Assembly: GCA_030549495.1 (NCBI GenBank)
Contig: JAUIRK010000964.1
Span: forward strand, 744,001 to 808,000
Origin: Nectonema munidae
Lineage: Eukaryota; Nematomorpha; Nectonematoida; Nectonematidae
Direction: 5' to 3'
Length of the DNA stretch: 64,000 bases
Shown here: positions 11,640 through 24,081 of the stretch, one piece after another
Position numbering within the stretch: position 1 is the first letter of the stretch
How the letters are laid out: each line of letters starts with the position of its first letter
Position numbers and translations under genes: made by a program
The notes under the pieces: model-generated
The model's database searches: none
What the model was told of the DNA's origin: nothing
What the model saw: only the letters and a program-made list of their open reading frames with translations

Positions 11640-14240
11640 CATGCAAAAATTTGTGCAAAGCGTAAGAACATGCTTAAAAAATAAATTTACTATTTGGATC
11701 TTCATCTGGCTTTCTTTTCATTTTATACGATACAGTCTTACTTGTTCTTATACGTTTTCTCTGACCTGGTTTTTTTGCTACATTTGTTTAAAAAGGCACT
11801 AAAAGCTCACCTCCCCTTCAAATTATGTCACTTTTCTTTTTTGTTAAGTTTTTAAGTGGATGATTATCATCGATTTCATATTTTGAGGATGAAATATAAT
11901 CACTTTGCCCACTAAGTGATAGATCTATTCGATTTTGGTCCCTTTCAACGTCCCTTTCTAGCATTTCGATAATTTCTGACAGTCTTTTATTTTTCCAATT
12001 TATATTCAATTTAAAAATGTGATTTTTACTTTCAGAAATATTATTTTTCCACATTAATGGAATATCATATTTCATTCTTGGTAATACAACGTGAGTTTTG
12101 ATTGTTTCGATTAAGTTTGTCAAATAAGAATTTAAATTATTACAGAATTTATTATTGATAAGATAAATAATCAAATTCTGATAAAGATTTTGAACAAAAA
12201 CCTTTTTAGAAAATAATAAATTATTTAAAACTTTGAAATTCATTATTTTTCAAATTTTGTTGCTTTTTATTATGGAAAACCAAATTTGCCTAGTACAAAA
12301 AGTTAGTGTTAGGTTAAAGAATGTATGTTTAAGTCCTTTAACAACTGCTTTTTCTTGATCACAACCTATAATTAAGGGATAGTCTATGAGTTTTGTTTTA
12401 TATTATTGAAAAAATGAGAATATGTCTCAAAACTACAATCATAGTGTAGGAAAAGGGGCACAAGAATGGTAGGATTTGTGTTTTTACCTTTTCTTAACAA
12501 CCTTTTGTCTTGAAACACAAAGAAGGTCAAGTAAAGAGGACTTAAATAAAAAGTTCGGTCTATTCCGATAATGTCATTATTTTTAATAGCAATGTTTAGA
12601 TGGTTTATTTGATCTGTAGTATAAAGGATGAATCAGGAGTGTTGTTGGAAGAATAACAAGATTGTATAAATCGATGACCCTCATGAATTGAGATGAGTAA
12701 AAAAAGAATGTTGTCAGAGAGGTTATTTTTATAATCGTTGTTTGTGAGGAAATATTTCAAATTTTGAGTCTCTGAGGAGAAATCTTTTAGTGAGTAAGGA
12801 ATTAGTGTAAATGTTTCTTGTAGTTTCACCTTGATGAATTTGTTGTTTAATGAAGTTTTTAACTTAGAAGGGTGTTTTAAAATAAGGACATGTGTTTGTT
12901 TTCGAATTACCATGTCATAATAGTGGAACTGAAAAAGACCCGATATATTCATATGTGATTAAATTTAGCAGCTCATTTTTTGAAAAGGTTTCAAAATACG
13001 AAATTCTTCTTTTAAAGTTACTATTGTTTTTTAAAAAAGAGTAATTTCTCTTTAAAATAAATCCTTCGCTTAACTTAGATTTTTTTTTCAATTTAACTAG
13101 CTCGTTATCATTACTTAGTATATAATTGTATTTTTGTAATGTATTTGAGGACCAGGCTCCACAATCATCGATATATAAATTTCTTTCTTTTTCAGGCATT
13201 TTTAATAGAAAACATATATTTTTCTTGAACCCTTTAAGAACTTCTTTGAAAAACGATTTATGTGCAAATGATATAAAATCAAACCATTCTTTCAATTTCA
13301 AAAATGTATCATTTTGTCCTTTGAATGATGAGCTAGAAGGAGTAAAATGAGAAAAATAATCATGATCATTTTTTATGGCAATTAAATTATTATTCGTTTT
13401 ACTATCTTCAATGGGAGAGAAATGTTCCACATCTAAATATCTGGGTTTATCCAAAAAGCTTATATGGTGAGATTCATCAACCATGGCAACAAAATAATTT
13501 GCAATGTTTATGCCATTTAGAGAAAAATTCGTGCATGAAAATAAAATACGTAATGGAATATTTTTTTTACAATTGGAGTTGAGTGATGATAGTAATCGAT
13601 TTAGAACATAATATGCGATGTTATCATTTGAATAAGGTGGAAAGATCAGTTCTATATGAATATTAAGAACTGTTGACATGGCACATATGGTAAAAATATT
13701 TGACCACCCCCCAAAAATCGAAACATTCTCGATTGAGGTATAAATATCACATACATTTTGATAAGTAGGATTTTTATATGAATCAAAATTTGTAAAAAGT
13801 TCAATGCATTTTAGAATCCTTAGATGCTTATTGAATTTTTCGTTGTCAAAAAGTAAACTGGAAACGGCATTGAAAAAACAATTTCCATCTGGAGTTGAAA
13901 AAATCAGAACATAGCCTCCTAAGCAAAAGGTTTTTATAATGTTAACTGAGGCTTGATTTTAAAAGTACAGTTTTGGTAACGCCCTAAAACGCATACTTTT
14001 ATATTTTAATAATATTTTCTCAGACTCCAAATGATCCTTCAAATTTTGTAAGTTATATATTTTATAAATATTTTCAAGTCTTTCTAATGCTATATCATAT
14101 GTATAACAGTCTGCACATATAAATAAGTTGGATTTTTCTCTGAAATAGGCTAAATCATTCTCAGTTAGGGTAAAACAATTAATGATAACATTATCACATA
14201 TATTACATCTCAATGAGACATAATCAGAATAATTTCTTGC
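11640..14240 (-). pseudogene. MULE transposase gene with zinc-finger remnant and OTU-like domain (locus 1)
   Basis: Reading on the minus strand, one frame runs from 14213 to 12915 with a single in-frame stop near 13960. It starts with a CNIC / ICADC cysteine remnant of a PHD-like finger, followed by an OTU-type domain with the classic STPDGNCFFNAVSSLLF box (DGNC at about 13878-13889) and GGWSNIFTICAMSTVL, then EWFDFI, DDCGAW and RRISYF blocks. After a frame change at about 12930 it continues to a MULE transposase core: GIDRTFYLSPLYLTFF near 12560, GCDQEKAVVKGL near 12350, and ISESKNHIFKLNINW near 12030, ending in a KKTRSEK basic tail near 11770. At least three frame changes are needed. The predicted catalytic His position of the OTU fold reads NYF instead of NHF. 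The gene is a dead copy of an autonomous DNA transposon; terminal repeats were not found. Confidence 0.75.
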
Positions 14241-14459
14241 GAAAGAAAAAGATGGATAAAAATTTAGAAGAAAAAAATTATAATTTTGTTATCTAAAGAC
14301 ACACTTTTGTCATAATAAAGGGTACTCAAGACATGCACTCTTTTGTATTTTTTAGAAACTATTTAAAAAAATTTTTAAAGTACATTTTCGCTAAAATAAA
14401 ATTTGAGCGTACCGTTTCCACAATTGTAAACTTTTTTCTACCAATTGGATTGCAAAGTT

Positions 14460-14835
14460 GTAAGAAGTAAAAAAGTTATCGCTGGCTTAGAAGGAATATA
14501 TTATTTTATTGGACATTCCCACGAAAAGATACAAGTTGTTCATCTATCGTTATATTTTCGTAAGGTGTAAAAAGAGTTTGCATATTTCTTACCCAGTTTT
14601 CCCATAATTTTCTGATTGGAGCAAAATTGTGTTTAGCACCATGTTCTTTTCTATCCTTTATGTCATAGAAGCGCAGCACTCGAGTTATTTTTTGACATGG
14701 TCGCTTTAAAAATTGGGCTTCCAATATCATGATCCCATAAATCATTCAGAAATTCCCAATATGAACTAAAAACTCCAGCTAAAATCAAAATACCAATGTA
14801 CGTTTTCAAAGTGACTTTATCTACATCACTACATT
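14460..14835 (-). pseudogene. piggyBac transposase fragment
   Basis: On the minus strand the sequence reads LKTYIGILILAGVF near 14810, LWDHDIGSPIFKATMS near 14730, then in a second frame (14506-14745) FAPIRKLWENWV and ENITIDEQLVSFRG, followed past a stop by YIPSKPA. These are the conserved piggyBac blocks leading into the catalytic core. One frameshift and one stop are visible, and both ends of the transposase are missing. Confidence 0.85.
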
Positions 14836-14849
14836 TATCTTTGTAAATA

Positions 14850-15337
14850 CGCTTTCCTTAAAGGTTCGTATTATAAATACCAATTTTGATCAATGAAAAA
14901 TTAAAACAAGAATAAATTGATCCATACTATTTGAAATAAACTTTTTAGCAAATTTTATTACTCCAACTTTATGATGAATAATATTCTCAGCTCTAAATTT
15001 ACCTTGAGAAATTATTAATTTACTTTGTCAACTTTAGATTGAATGATTTAATTTGGAGCACAGGTCCCTCTTATATGGGTCTATTCTTCCAATATAATGA
15101 GAAAACTCACCCTCATTTGTTGCCTGTTTTGATTCAACTTTACAAAAGTCTTGTTTACCTCAGGCATAATTCTCCACCCACACACCAATACCTTTATCTT
15201 TAATTTTGTCTCTAGTTTTCCACCATAAAAAATCTTGAGTTGTCTTCTTTATCCTCTATCAAATTCTATTAAATTATAATTTAATGTATTATTCATTCAT
15301 TAATATTAGTGGAATGATTGTTGCAAACAAAGCATTT
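14850..15337. other. AT-rich stretch, nothing recognised
   Basis: No reading frame or repeat with a known family signature is seen. Confidence 0.5.
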
Positions 15338-15345
15338 GTTTAAAT

Positions 15346-16104
15346 CAGGGGTTTCCAAAATTTTTTGCTTGTGAACCCTTTGAGCGATAACCTTATTAAC
15401 TGTGGACCCCTGTGATCTATAAGAGACATGTATAAATATGTATATTCAAATAGGGAAAATATTTTTATTTTAATTGTAAATTAAAAAAAACGATTGTATA
15501 TTATATTCATAATTTCATATCTAAAGGCTTCCTTGAACAAGATAAACAAAAAATTTACGATAATGACTTTCAAATAAAATCCCACATACATCCAGGCCTC
15601 GATAATCAAAGCGCCAAGTAGATAGAGATTACTGTAATCAACTTCATTCAAACTAAACATGGAATCATAGATACTATTCGCTAATAATTGTATTGTACAA
15701 TTAACGTGTAACTCTTATTACTCAAAAAGAGTAAATAAAAATATATTGTGTTATCTGTGGCTCAGTCAGTAGTAATTTAATATTTTAGGAAATTGTTATC
15801 GTTACTTACATGGTGATTAGATAAAAATGAGAAATATGGTCATTATATGTTCAAACCATATAAAATATTCCTACATCCGATTTTTATTTTACTATTTATA
15901 CACTTTTTAGTATACACATTTTACAATATATTGCATAAATAGCTTGTCAATTAAGCACAAAAAGCTTATCTTTATTTTTGGCAAAGACTTCATGGACCCT
16001 TACTGTGATAAAAGGACCCCCAATATTCATATTTTTGTCCATGGACCCCTTTAAATTCCTAATGGACACTTACGGGTCCATATGAACCCCGTTGGGAAAC
16101 CTTG
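15346..16104. mobile_element. Non-autonomous hAT element (759 bp) with perfect 8-bp target duplication
   Basis: It begins CAGGGGTTTCC and ends GGAAACCTTG (imperfect inverted ends) and is flanked by an exact 8-bp repeat, GTTTAAAT, at 15338-15345 and 16105-16112. Both ends carry TGGACCCC-type subterminal repeats. It has no coding capacity, so it would depend on a related hAT transposase. Confidence 0.9.
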
Positions 16105-16112
16105 GTTTAAAT

Positions 16113-17125
16113 CATAAGATAAAGTGAAGTAGTACATATATAATTTCTCATTTTTTTTCTCTTTGTGAACACATTTCCTTAGCAATAAATTTTTTTCTCT
16201 CTAATGTAAATTAAAAATTTTAGTCAAATTATTATAATATTTTAGTTACCTAAAGGGCTTTTACCTCAAGGTCCAATAATTGTGAGTTATGTCTAGAAGA
16301 AACAAAAAAACATATATAAAGAAAATGAAAAAATATTTTGAATCTTTAACCGGGGTTATTTTTGACAACAATCTCACTTGAAATTAACATATAACTTTAC
16401 CAAAACGATTGGAATTAAAAAAAGGTAATTATATAAAATTTTCACTTTTATATTTTTCTTTCAAAAAGTAGATATAAGCGTTTTAGCGTCATTTTTAGCC
16501 CCATAGAAATTTGAAACTCAAAATTATAGTGTTTATTATTTTATTCAGTAAATCTTCACAAAAACACAAGACTTCTCGTTTTACATATAAAAAATAATCA
16601 GTAAAAGTTTGCGGATATTCAATTGTCGTGAGTCGTTTTAATTTATTTTCTGAAAAATATTATACATAAAAACATAAGATAATTCATTAAAATTAAAGTT
16701 AACTCTACTTGTCTTTAATCTTCAAGTTTTTGTGTACTTATTTTATAAAACAAAGCTGTAAAATTAAATATAATAGTATTCCTAAAATGAAAAATGAGCT
16801 TATTTGCAAAAAAAAAGAAAAAAAAATTGAGAAATATTTCAAAAAATATTATAAAATCATTTTAGCATAAACACACTTTTTTATTTGGGAATAATCTAAC
16901 ATTTTCTAGATTTGTTATTTAAGTAATTTTATAAAAAAAATTAAATATATTCGCCTGTTAAATTTTTTTTAATGTTTTTACTTATATTTTGTTTAATTTT
17001 TTTTTCTTTAAAAATAAAAAATTTTGTTTTAATTTTTTCGCATAGACATTTGAATCCTTATCGAGGTAACAAAAATGGTTCAAATTATATAAATTTTGTA
17101 TTCTTATCAAGGTTTTTGACATAAC
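16113..17125. other. AT-rich stretch, nothing recognised
   Basis: Poly-A/T rich with only short shadow frames. Confidence 0.5.
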
Positions 17126-17132
17126 TTTATAA

Positions 17133-19112
17133 TAGGGTGACCAACTTTTGAAATTTTTAAAGGAGGACAAAAAAATTTTAAACTTGCTCACTAAATTTAC
17201 ACATTACTTTTTTCGTTCTCATAAGCAATCTATCAACTGAAAAAAGTTATCGTCAATGGTTAATGACAGTTTTAATAAAAAAACCTATCATACTCATAGA
17301 TGTATATTTTGTCAATCTAAAAAATTATTTTATTCATCTGTTAAATTTATTTATTGAACGAATATTTATCTCATAATCAAACTGGATCGGATATACAAAA
17401 GGAAAAAAATTATCGTTAGTGGTTAATGGCCGTTTTTATGAAAAAAACCTATCATACTTATGGATGTATATTTTGTCATCTAAAAAATTTTTTTATTCAC
17501 CTGTTAAATTTATTTATTGAACGAATATTTATCAAAATTAAGAATTTTTTTGACAATAGAAGTATTTTCTGAAATTAATTCAGAAACATCTTGACAAGAA
17601 ACATTCTTCATGTTAAATTTAATCATAATTGCTGCAGATAGAGTTTCAATACTAAGTCTAGATTTTTCACAAGTCCAAAATTCATTCATAATAGAAAACA
17701 CTCTTTCAACAGAAGCATTTGTACCAGGACAACTCAACACAAACTGAATAATTTTCAACAAATTATTGTACGGAGTAAAGTTTTCTTTAAAGTTTTTAAA
17801 AATTGCAATCCATTTCTGATCGATGTTAAAGCTTTGACTTTCCCATTGACGAATTTTATTGGAACTAAGATATCTGTTTACTCTTCTTATTTCTTCAAAC
17901 AAATAATTTTCATCAATTTCTATACTTGGAACTAAATTTATCAAAAATGAAACACAGCTAGCTCTCAACATCTTTCCATTCAATGGAAACCCATTCAAAA
18001 AAGTTGTTACTCGCAAAATTGCTTTCAGACCATTCTTCAACGTACTTAAAACAGATTTAGTAAAATGATTCTGCAAAATTTACTAAATTTTGCAAGTATT
18101 CCTGGATTGCTTTCTTCTATATTTTCCAATCTTTTTTTAGTTTCCCTAGGTAAAAAATTCTCCTTATATCTTGCTTTGTACTGCTCAACAAACTCATGTA
18201 GAATAGTTTCAATTTGCACAGCTGATAAACTTTCATTTTCAATTTTTTGAAGGGTTTTATGAAAAATGGACGCTTGACTATGAACAAAGAGTAGTAAGGT
18301 TTCAGAAAAATCAGACTTGAAAAAAGTTTCCAAAAGTTTTGGACACTTATCAATACTCAAAAAATAAGATCGAAGAGGACTGAACAAATGAATTATTCTT
18401 TCTAAAGCAGGCATCAAAGCTAGCCATATTGTTTTACAATACCCTAATATTTTTTTATTTTGAACATCTGCTTCTTCACAGAATACTTTCTACTCTCACA
18501 GTAAACCTACTGAAGTATAAATATATTGTTGTAATTATAAGTTCAACATCAAAAGGCATTGTGAAACTAGCTGTATTAATTGCGTTAGATAGGATATGGG
18601 CATTGCAACCTATACCTAAATTTTTTTTGTTCAGAAGTGTCTGAAGTTTAGCCAGCACATTTTTTTTTCGTTTCCGATTTTTTCCTCCAAAGTTTGTGTT
18701 TGTGTTATCAGCAGAAAGTGCTATAACTTTATCACTCAAATTATATTCTTTGATTGTGTTAAACAAATAATTTGACAATAAATCATAAAAATAAAAAAGT
18801 TTACTGCCTCAAAAAAAACGTGGCACACCTGCTAGTAATTGAACTAATAAATTCTGTATGAGTCTGGATGATATAGAGTTATAAAAATAAATTAAAAAAA
18901 CAATCTTCTCCTAAATTCTATTATCTAAATTAAACTTTTAGTTTCGTAAGAAAAACATATTTCAAATAAATGTTTTCTGTGGAAATAATTATGCCAAGTT
19001 TTTAGACAAAAACCTTTTTTTCAAAAAGGAGGACACTAAAAGGACAAGTTTGAAAGGAGGACAAGACACAAAAAAGGACTGTCCTTCCAGAAGGAGGACG
19101 GTGGTCACCCTA
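17133..19112 (-). mobile_element. hAT transposon with broken transposase (1,980 bp)
   Basis: The element has inverted ends TAGGGTGACCA / TGGTCACCCTA and is flanked by the direct repeat TTTATAA (17126-17132 and 19113-19119; 7 bp seen where hAT normally makes 8). Subterminal GGAGGACA-type repeats occur at both ends. Its coding region is on the minus strand (17510-18778). The N-terminal DNA-binding part is missing, so it looks internally deleted as well as broken. Confidence 0.9.
17510..18778 (-). pseudogene. hAT transposase (C-terminal two thirds)
   Basis: Three successive minus-strand frames carry consistent hAT blocks: 18476-18778 has ALSADNTNTNFGG and GIGCNAHILSNAI (the CxxH box), 18046-18417 has a leucine-rich middle part, and 17510-18076 ends with LSCPGTNASVERVFSIMNE and SRLSIETLSAAIMIKFNM, the C-terminal dimerisation region. 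Two frameshifts (around 18060 and 18450) separate them. The surrounding terminal repeats match this family. Confidence 0.85.
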
Positions 19113-19384
19113 TTTATAAATTAAGATGAAATTTTTCTGAATAAGAAACTCAAGATTTATATGTATGTCATGTTTTATGTTCATATCTTTTTTTATTAGG
19201 TGATAATTTAACTTTGTTTCTGTCAGCTCATTTTGTCACTGCCCGAAAAAATGAGAAAAGTTTTTTTAATATAAATTTCTTATCATTTTTGAATATATAT
19301 GCGCTTTTCGTCTGTGTTTTTATTGTTTTTATTTTTTGGTTTAATTGCGCTCGTCCTCGCGCGTGTTTTACTGACACCCATTAT

Positions 19385-19423
19385 TAAGGTGACCAACCGT
19401 CCTCCTTTTTGAAGCCTTGTCCT
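19385..19423. mobile_element. Left piece of a hAT-like remnant split by insertion
   Basis: The sequence AAGGTGACCAACCGTCCTCC resembles the end of the 17133-19112 element. Its continuation appears at 24373-24410 (CCTTTGGAACCTGTTCTCC), after the 4.95 kb insertion. The right terminus is not identifiable. Confidence 0.5.
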
Positions 19424-20337
19424 CAGGGCTGTAGCCAGAAATTGGAAGTTGGGGGGCACAAGGGGAAGTTGAGGTGGCCTGAATATTTTGATTTAAAATT
19501 GGGCAATTTAATTCTTTTAAAAATAAGTAATGAATAAATAAAACAATTATTTATAGAAAAAAAACTTATCTCATTTTGGAAAAACTACATTCTCTCTTAA
19601 AAAAGTTGAATTCTTCTTGTTAGAAAATTTCTTGACCAATTCATCAGTATCAATATTTTTTGTATATGAATCTAAATATGATAGCAGAATTAAGTTTTTT
19701 TTCTCTCGTGTATCATAGAAGTTAAATTTTTAAAAATTATATCATGAGTATTTTAAAGTAACTGTGCATAAATGTTAATAGGAATTAAAATTTTAAGGAC
19801 CTTGAACAAGAGATTATAAACAAATATGATCTGTTTTAAATATATTTAAAAATAGATTAGACTTCCATTGGAGTCATCTCAAGTTTTTACACTTGTGATA
19901 TTTCGTCTTATGAAAACTCAAATATCTCATTTGAAGTTATTATTTTTAGATGCAATTTTCATAGGTTTGAACAACCTTCTTTTTGCTTAATAAAATATGT
20001 TATGTTATGAACTATTTTTTTCTGTATTAGCATCGAGAGACTTTGAGCTTCGATACTGAGTTCGTGATTTTTATCGGATAAAGAACATTCTTCAAAAAGA
20101 TATAAAAGATTTTTGTAGTTTTTGAGGGTCCGGTTAAAAAGTGCCGCAACAAAAAAAAATGAGGTAATATTTGAAATGCTAAAATAATTTTTGATATAAT
20201 AAATATTTAAATTATTAATTCTATTGTTTTTTATATTTGAAGTTTAGTAAATTCAATCTGTTTAAATTTCTGAATATGAAATAAATGTAACAATAAAATT
20301 GTTATTCTTGTTTTCATTCATAAATGTGTGTACTAAA

Positions 20338-20572
20338 GAGTGGCGGATCAAGAAATTGACTATAGGGGGGGGGGGGGAGCTAATTTGAAAAATTAAATTT
20401 ATTGTTTTTTTAAAGTTCAGACGTTGTGTGTCATCATCGTCTCCATCAACATTAATTAACAAAAACCTATTTTTAAGGCGAGATCATCATCACTTCCATC
20501 GTCATCATCTTCTTCTTTTGAGCCTTAATTCCAGGGGGGGGGGGGGTCTAGGCAGGACCCTTTGGATCCGTT
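20338..20572. mobile_element. Small hAT-like MITE inside element G
   Basis: Ends AGTGGCGGATCAAG and the roughly inverted CTTTGGATCCGTTAATG enclose about 235 bp, with G runs of 13 next to both. The same insertion is present in copy 2 (about 59395-59625), so it predates the spread of element G. Confidence 0.5.
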
Positions 20573-22858
20573 AATGGTTCTTTGATTATTTTTATTTAAA
20601 AAAAGGTAGTTATAGATTCAAGAGTTTCCTAGGAACTTTTTTCAAATAACTATTTCTTTTTTTTGTTTTTGTGCCATGTGATATTTATATTAATTGTCTT
20701 TACATGTATATAGCACACCATGTATGGGTGTTTTGTAACATGTATTTGCATAATAAATTCTTCTTAGTTATTTTTAAAGGTAAACGTGTACCGTGAAGAG
20801 TTTTCAAGGCTGTATTTACCGAAGACGTTTAAGTATTGAACAGTCTCTAAACACCTTACATCACGATCCCTTAATTAAACTTAAAATTCCAATGTTGAAA
20901 TAATTACATATCAATGCATTAGGAACATAGCAAACCTCCTGAGTCATTAAAATATGCCGAAATTACTTTGACAAGATACTATGTATTTAACCAAAACCTT
21001 TTATGCTCGAATATTTTCCACATATAATATTGAATGTTGCTGAAAATTTAAATATAGATTAAGAGTATAAAAAATATATTGTGTTTAAATTTTATCTGAT
21101 TTAAAGGAAAAATTAAAAGTTATTAGCTTGTGAAAATTTGGCTTTAGGGATATATAGGTCCATATTAGGTGCTTGTCAAACGTTACGAGGCATTAAAGTA
21201 TGCAGAGATTGCTTTGGCAAGATTTTAGGAGATTGGCAAAACTCCGGAGGAATTAAAATATGCAGAATTTCTTTGATTAATGATTGTATTATATAATTAT
21301 TTAATTTCAAAAAGGTTAAGGCTAAATAAACCTTGAAGCACTTTTTAACCTAAGATTTTTATCGATAAATGATGATCAGATATTATGTGTTGCATTTGGA
21401 AAAAATATTTGAAATGAAAATCAATAAAATTTAGTTATAATTGGTGTTTGCAGTTCAGGAGGATATTTAAACAATTTTTATCTATACCTTGGCAAGGAAA
21501 AAGAAAATAATTTTAATATTTTTGGTGTAAGAGTTTTAAAATATTTGACATCTGTTATACATAAATATGGATGTACATTTTATTAAATTTATTTCATCAA
21601 TTTTTCCACAAAAATTGAAATTCGAGAACTTTTAAGGGATAGAATATAAAGAGAATTTTTAAAGCAAAATGGAATTATAATGTTATATTCTGTGTCTGTT
21701 GCTGCAAACTACAGTAGGATTTTTCCAATTAGTAATATAATTCGCTACTCACTAAAATATAAAAAAAAAGTACATCTCAGTATAATACATACATATGAGG
21801 TGCTGATATACTTGATAAGTAAGTTTCTTTATACAGAAGAAGAAATAGAAGAAAAAATCGTGGTTACCTATTTTCACACAAGTGGCTCGATATCATTTAG
21901 TAAATTGCTAAAAACTCAACAATTTTATGAATGTAAAGGACTAAATAACTTTATTGTAAACGAAAAGAATTTCTTTATCTCTCAATTCAAATGTTTCCTC
22001 CACCAATTGTAAAAAAATTATGCACAGAAATCAAAGCGTTTGAAAGAGTCAATGAAGAATTTAAATATGATAAAGGAAATCATTTTGTTAGGTTAATACA
22101 AATTAAACGACACTGCTAGAATTGTCAAAAAGAAAAAAAATCTGCAGCAGATGAGAGGTTCCTTAAGCAGGAAATTTTTTACTAAATCTAAAATTTTTTA
22201 TCATTATAAAAAATTAATTTATTTCAATTCAAAAGGTTATTCGTAAGTTAATAATGCTAGTTATGCCATTGAAGTATTTGCATTGAAAACTAAAAAATTT
22301 TGCGATAGAAAATAATTCCAAAATTGAAGTGTGCTGACCTAAAAATAAAAATACATCATTAAATTTACGAAGTTACTTAAACTGTTGAATAATAATCTTT
22401 CCTTAGCAGTGTTAGGAAGGTAATCATATGATCAAGACACAAAATCACAGACCTAAAAAATATAATAGTCAAACCTGCTGGACCTTCAATTACCCAGATA
22501 AAAATATTTGCGCGGTTATGCGAGTGTGGATAGAAGAATTTTGAGTAATATTTGACATTTCTCAAAAATCAAAATGAAGTATTAAAAAAATAAATCAGAA
22601 TACTTTCTAAGCATCCTTTACTATTAATAGTCCTTAGTTATATGATATGCCGAATTTAAATGAAATATGCGCATGTATGGGAATAAAAATTGAGATTGTG
22701 TTATGTAAAATCAAATAAAAAATAAGGAGATTAAGCACCACAAAAATTATTTTCTTAAAAAATTATAAAATAATACTAAAAAGTTATGTGGTTGAAAATA
22801 AATTCTAACATGTACCTGGAGTTATTTCAAGTGAGAGTTAGATGTTTAAACCTTGGAC

Positions 22859-22961
22859 TTTACTATTTAATTGGGGGCATTTTTTCTGCGCACTATATTC
22901 GATATGCAAATTTAATTAAAATATTTTCGCTGGAAGTATAGTATTTAAATTAACCAATTTT
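22859..22961 (-). repeat. Captured fragment: inverted exact copy of 24651-24746
   Basis: About 96 bp are identical, in reverse orientation, to 24651-24746. The segment spans the junction between hAT-like sequence and the GCCCCC MITE that is inserted there. The other copy of element G (near 57640) reads straight through the same spot without it. Confidence 0.9.
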
Positions 22962-23239
22962 CCTCCTGAAGAAACATAATAAAATTACTGCTTTGTTAGC
23001 CCAGTGATTAGTTGATTCAATTTTTGTGTGTTCAATAGTAAAATTTATTTCGAAATCTATGCGGGCAAAAAAATTATTTGCAGGACTGGGGGTACCCACA
23101 AAGTTTATTTTGCGGGTATGGGCGGGTCCGGGTCCACGTTTTGCTCTCATATTTGTTGAAACAGCACGCATATATTAGACCACAATGTATTTCATACAAC
23201 TTATGTTGTATTAATATGACAACAAAATCTGAAAAATGG

Positions 23240-23385
23240 TTGAAATGGCATTAAAGAGAAAAAACTCACATTTCAAAAAAGGACAAAGAAATCAAGCATT
23301 TTGATATAAAATAGCAGCCGTTCTTGTTGTTGGCAAGACGCAAATCCAAAATTTAAATAAGCGAAAAAATTTTTTTGCATCTTAA
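23240..23385 (+). pseudogene. pogo/Tigger-type HTH segment in element G copy 1
   Basis: Pieces in several frames match the better preserved inverted copy at 57130-57370 (KKFTLHKKANVIKHFDS, then KIAAVLVVGKTQIQNF), which follows the psq-type helix-turn-helix of Tigger transposases. Here it is broken by frameshifts and ends at about 23385. Confidence 0.55.
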
Positions 23386-24081
23386 GAAAATATATTCTCC
23401 TTCAATATAAAACTTTAAAATGAAAAGGTTTGGTTGAAATGGAAGCAACAAAGTTTTCTATACGCTCTATACTTTTAGAATAAGAATACATAATATTAGA
23501 AAAATTATACAACAAAGCAATAATAATTTAAACTATTATTTGAATGAAAAAGGCCCTGATGACTGGATAAACTTTGACAGGGAAAATAGAAAAGGCCAGT
23601 ATAACCAAAGCATTGTATCATTTCAAATAAACTGACGGCATATTTTATAGATCATTTTCACAAAAAATTGATATCAAAAAAAGTAGGTTGATAAAGCTTC
23701 AAATTAAGTTCAAAAAACATTCTTTAAAAAAAAATAAAAAATTAAAATTAGTTACATTACGTGTCTAAAAAGTAGAAAAGTTAAAAAGGGGGATGAATAA
23801 TCTATTTTTATAAAAGTAGGAAAATAATCATCCATTTTAAAAGGCAGACATTTTATTAAAACCTTGCGGCACTTTTTAACCCAGCCGCCATTAAAATCAG
23901 AAGACCTTTATTTAAGGAGCTTAGTTTAACACAATATTTTTAATTAATTAAATCAAGAAAGATTTTAAACAATAGAAAAGAACTTACATTTTATAAAAAA
24001 TTTTATTATTTAGAAAAAGATATTGCCAAATTAATCTTGCAGCACTTTCTGCGGCACTTTTTAACCGGACCGAGTTTTTGA

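Larger units (their letters stand above)
20126..24072. mobile_element. Element G copy 1: MULE-like transposon, 22-bp inverted ends, 9-bp target duplication
   Basis: It starts GGGTCCGGTTAAAAAGTGCC and ends with the inverted form (GGCACTTTTTAACCGGACCG), and an exact 9-bp repeat AGTTTTTGA stands at 20117-20125 and 24073-24081. Nine-base duplications are typical of Mutator-like elements. The end motif TTGCGGCACTTTTTAACC also recurs internally at about 21331 and 23872, so the element may have grown by merging shorter units. No full transposase is present. It contains a pogo-type DNA-binding segment (23240-23385), an old hAT-like MITE (about 20338-20572) and a captured fragment (22859-22961). A second copy lies inverted at 57130-59964. 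A 110-codon frame at 21680-22012 resembles nothing I know. Confidence 0.8.

Noticed and set aside
18046-18353. Second minus-strand frame and plus-strand frame inside the hAT transposase
   Set aside because: Shadows of the transposase in other frames.
20126-24072. Element G as a pogo/Tigger transposon because of its HTH segment
   Set aside because: Its 9-bp target duplication and ends do not fit the TA duplication and CAGT-type ends of pogo elements; a real Tigger end is seen at 55993 and looks different.
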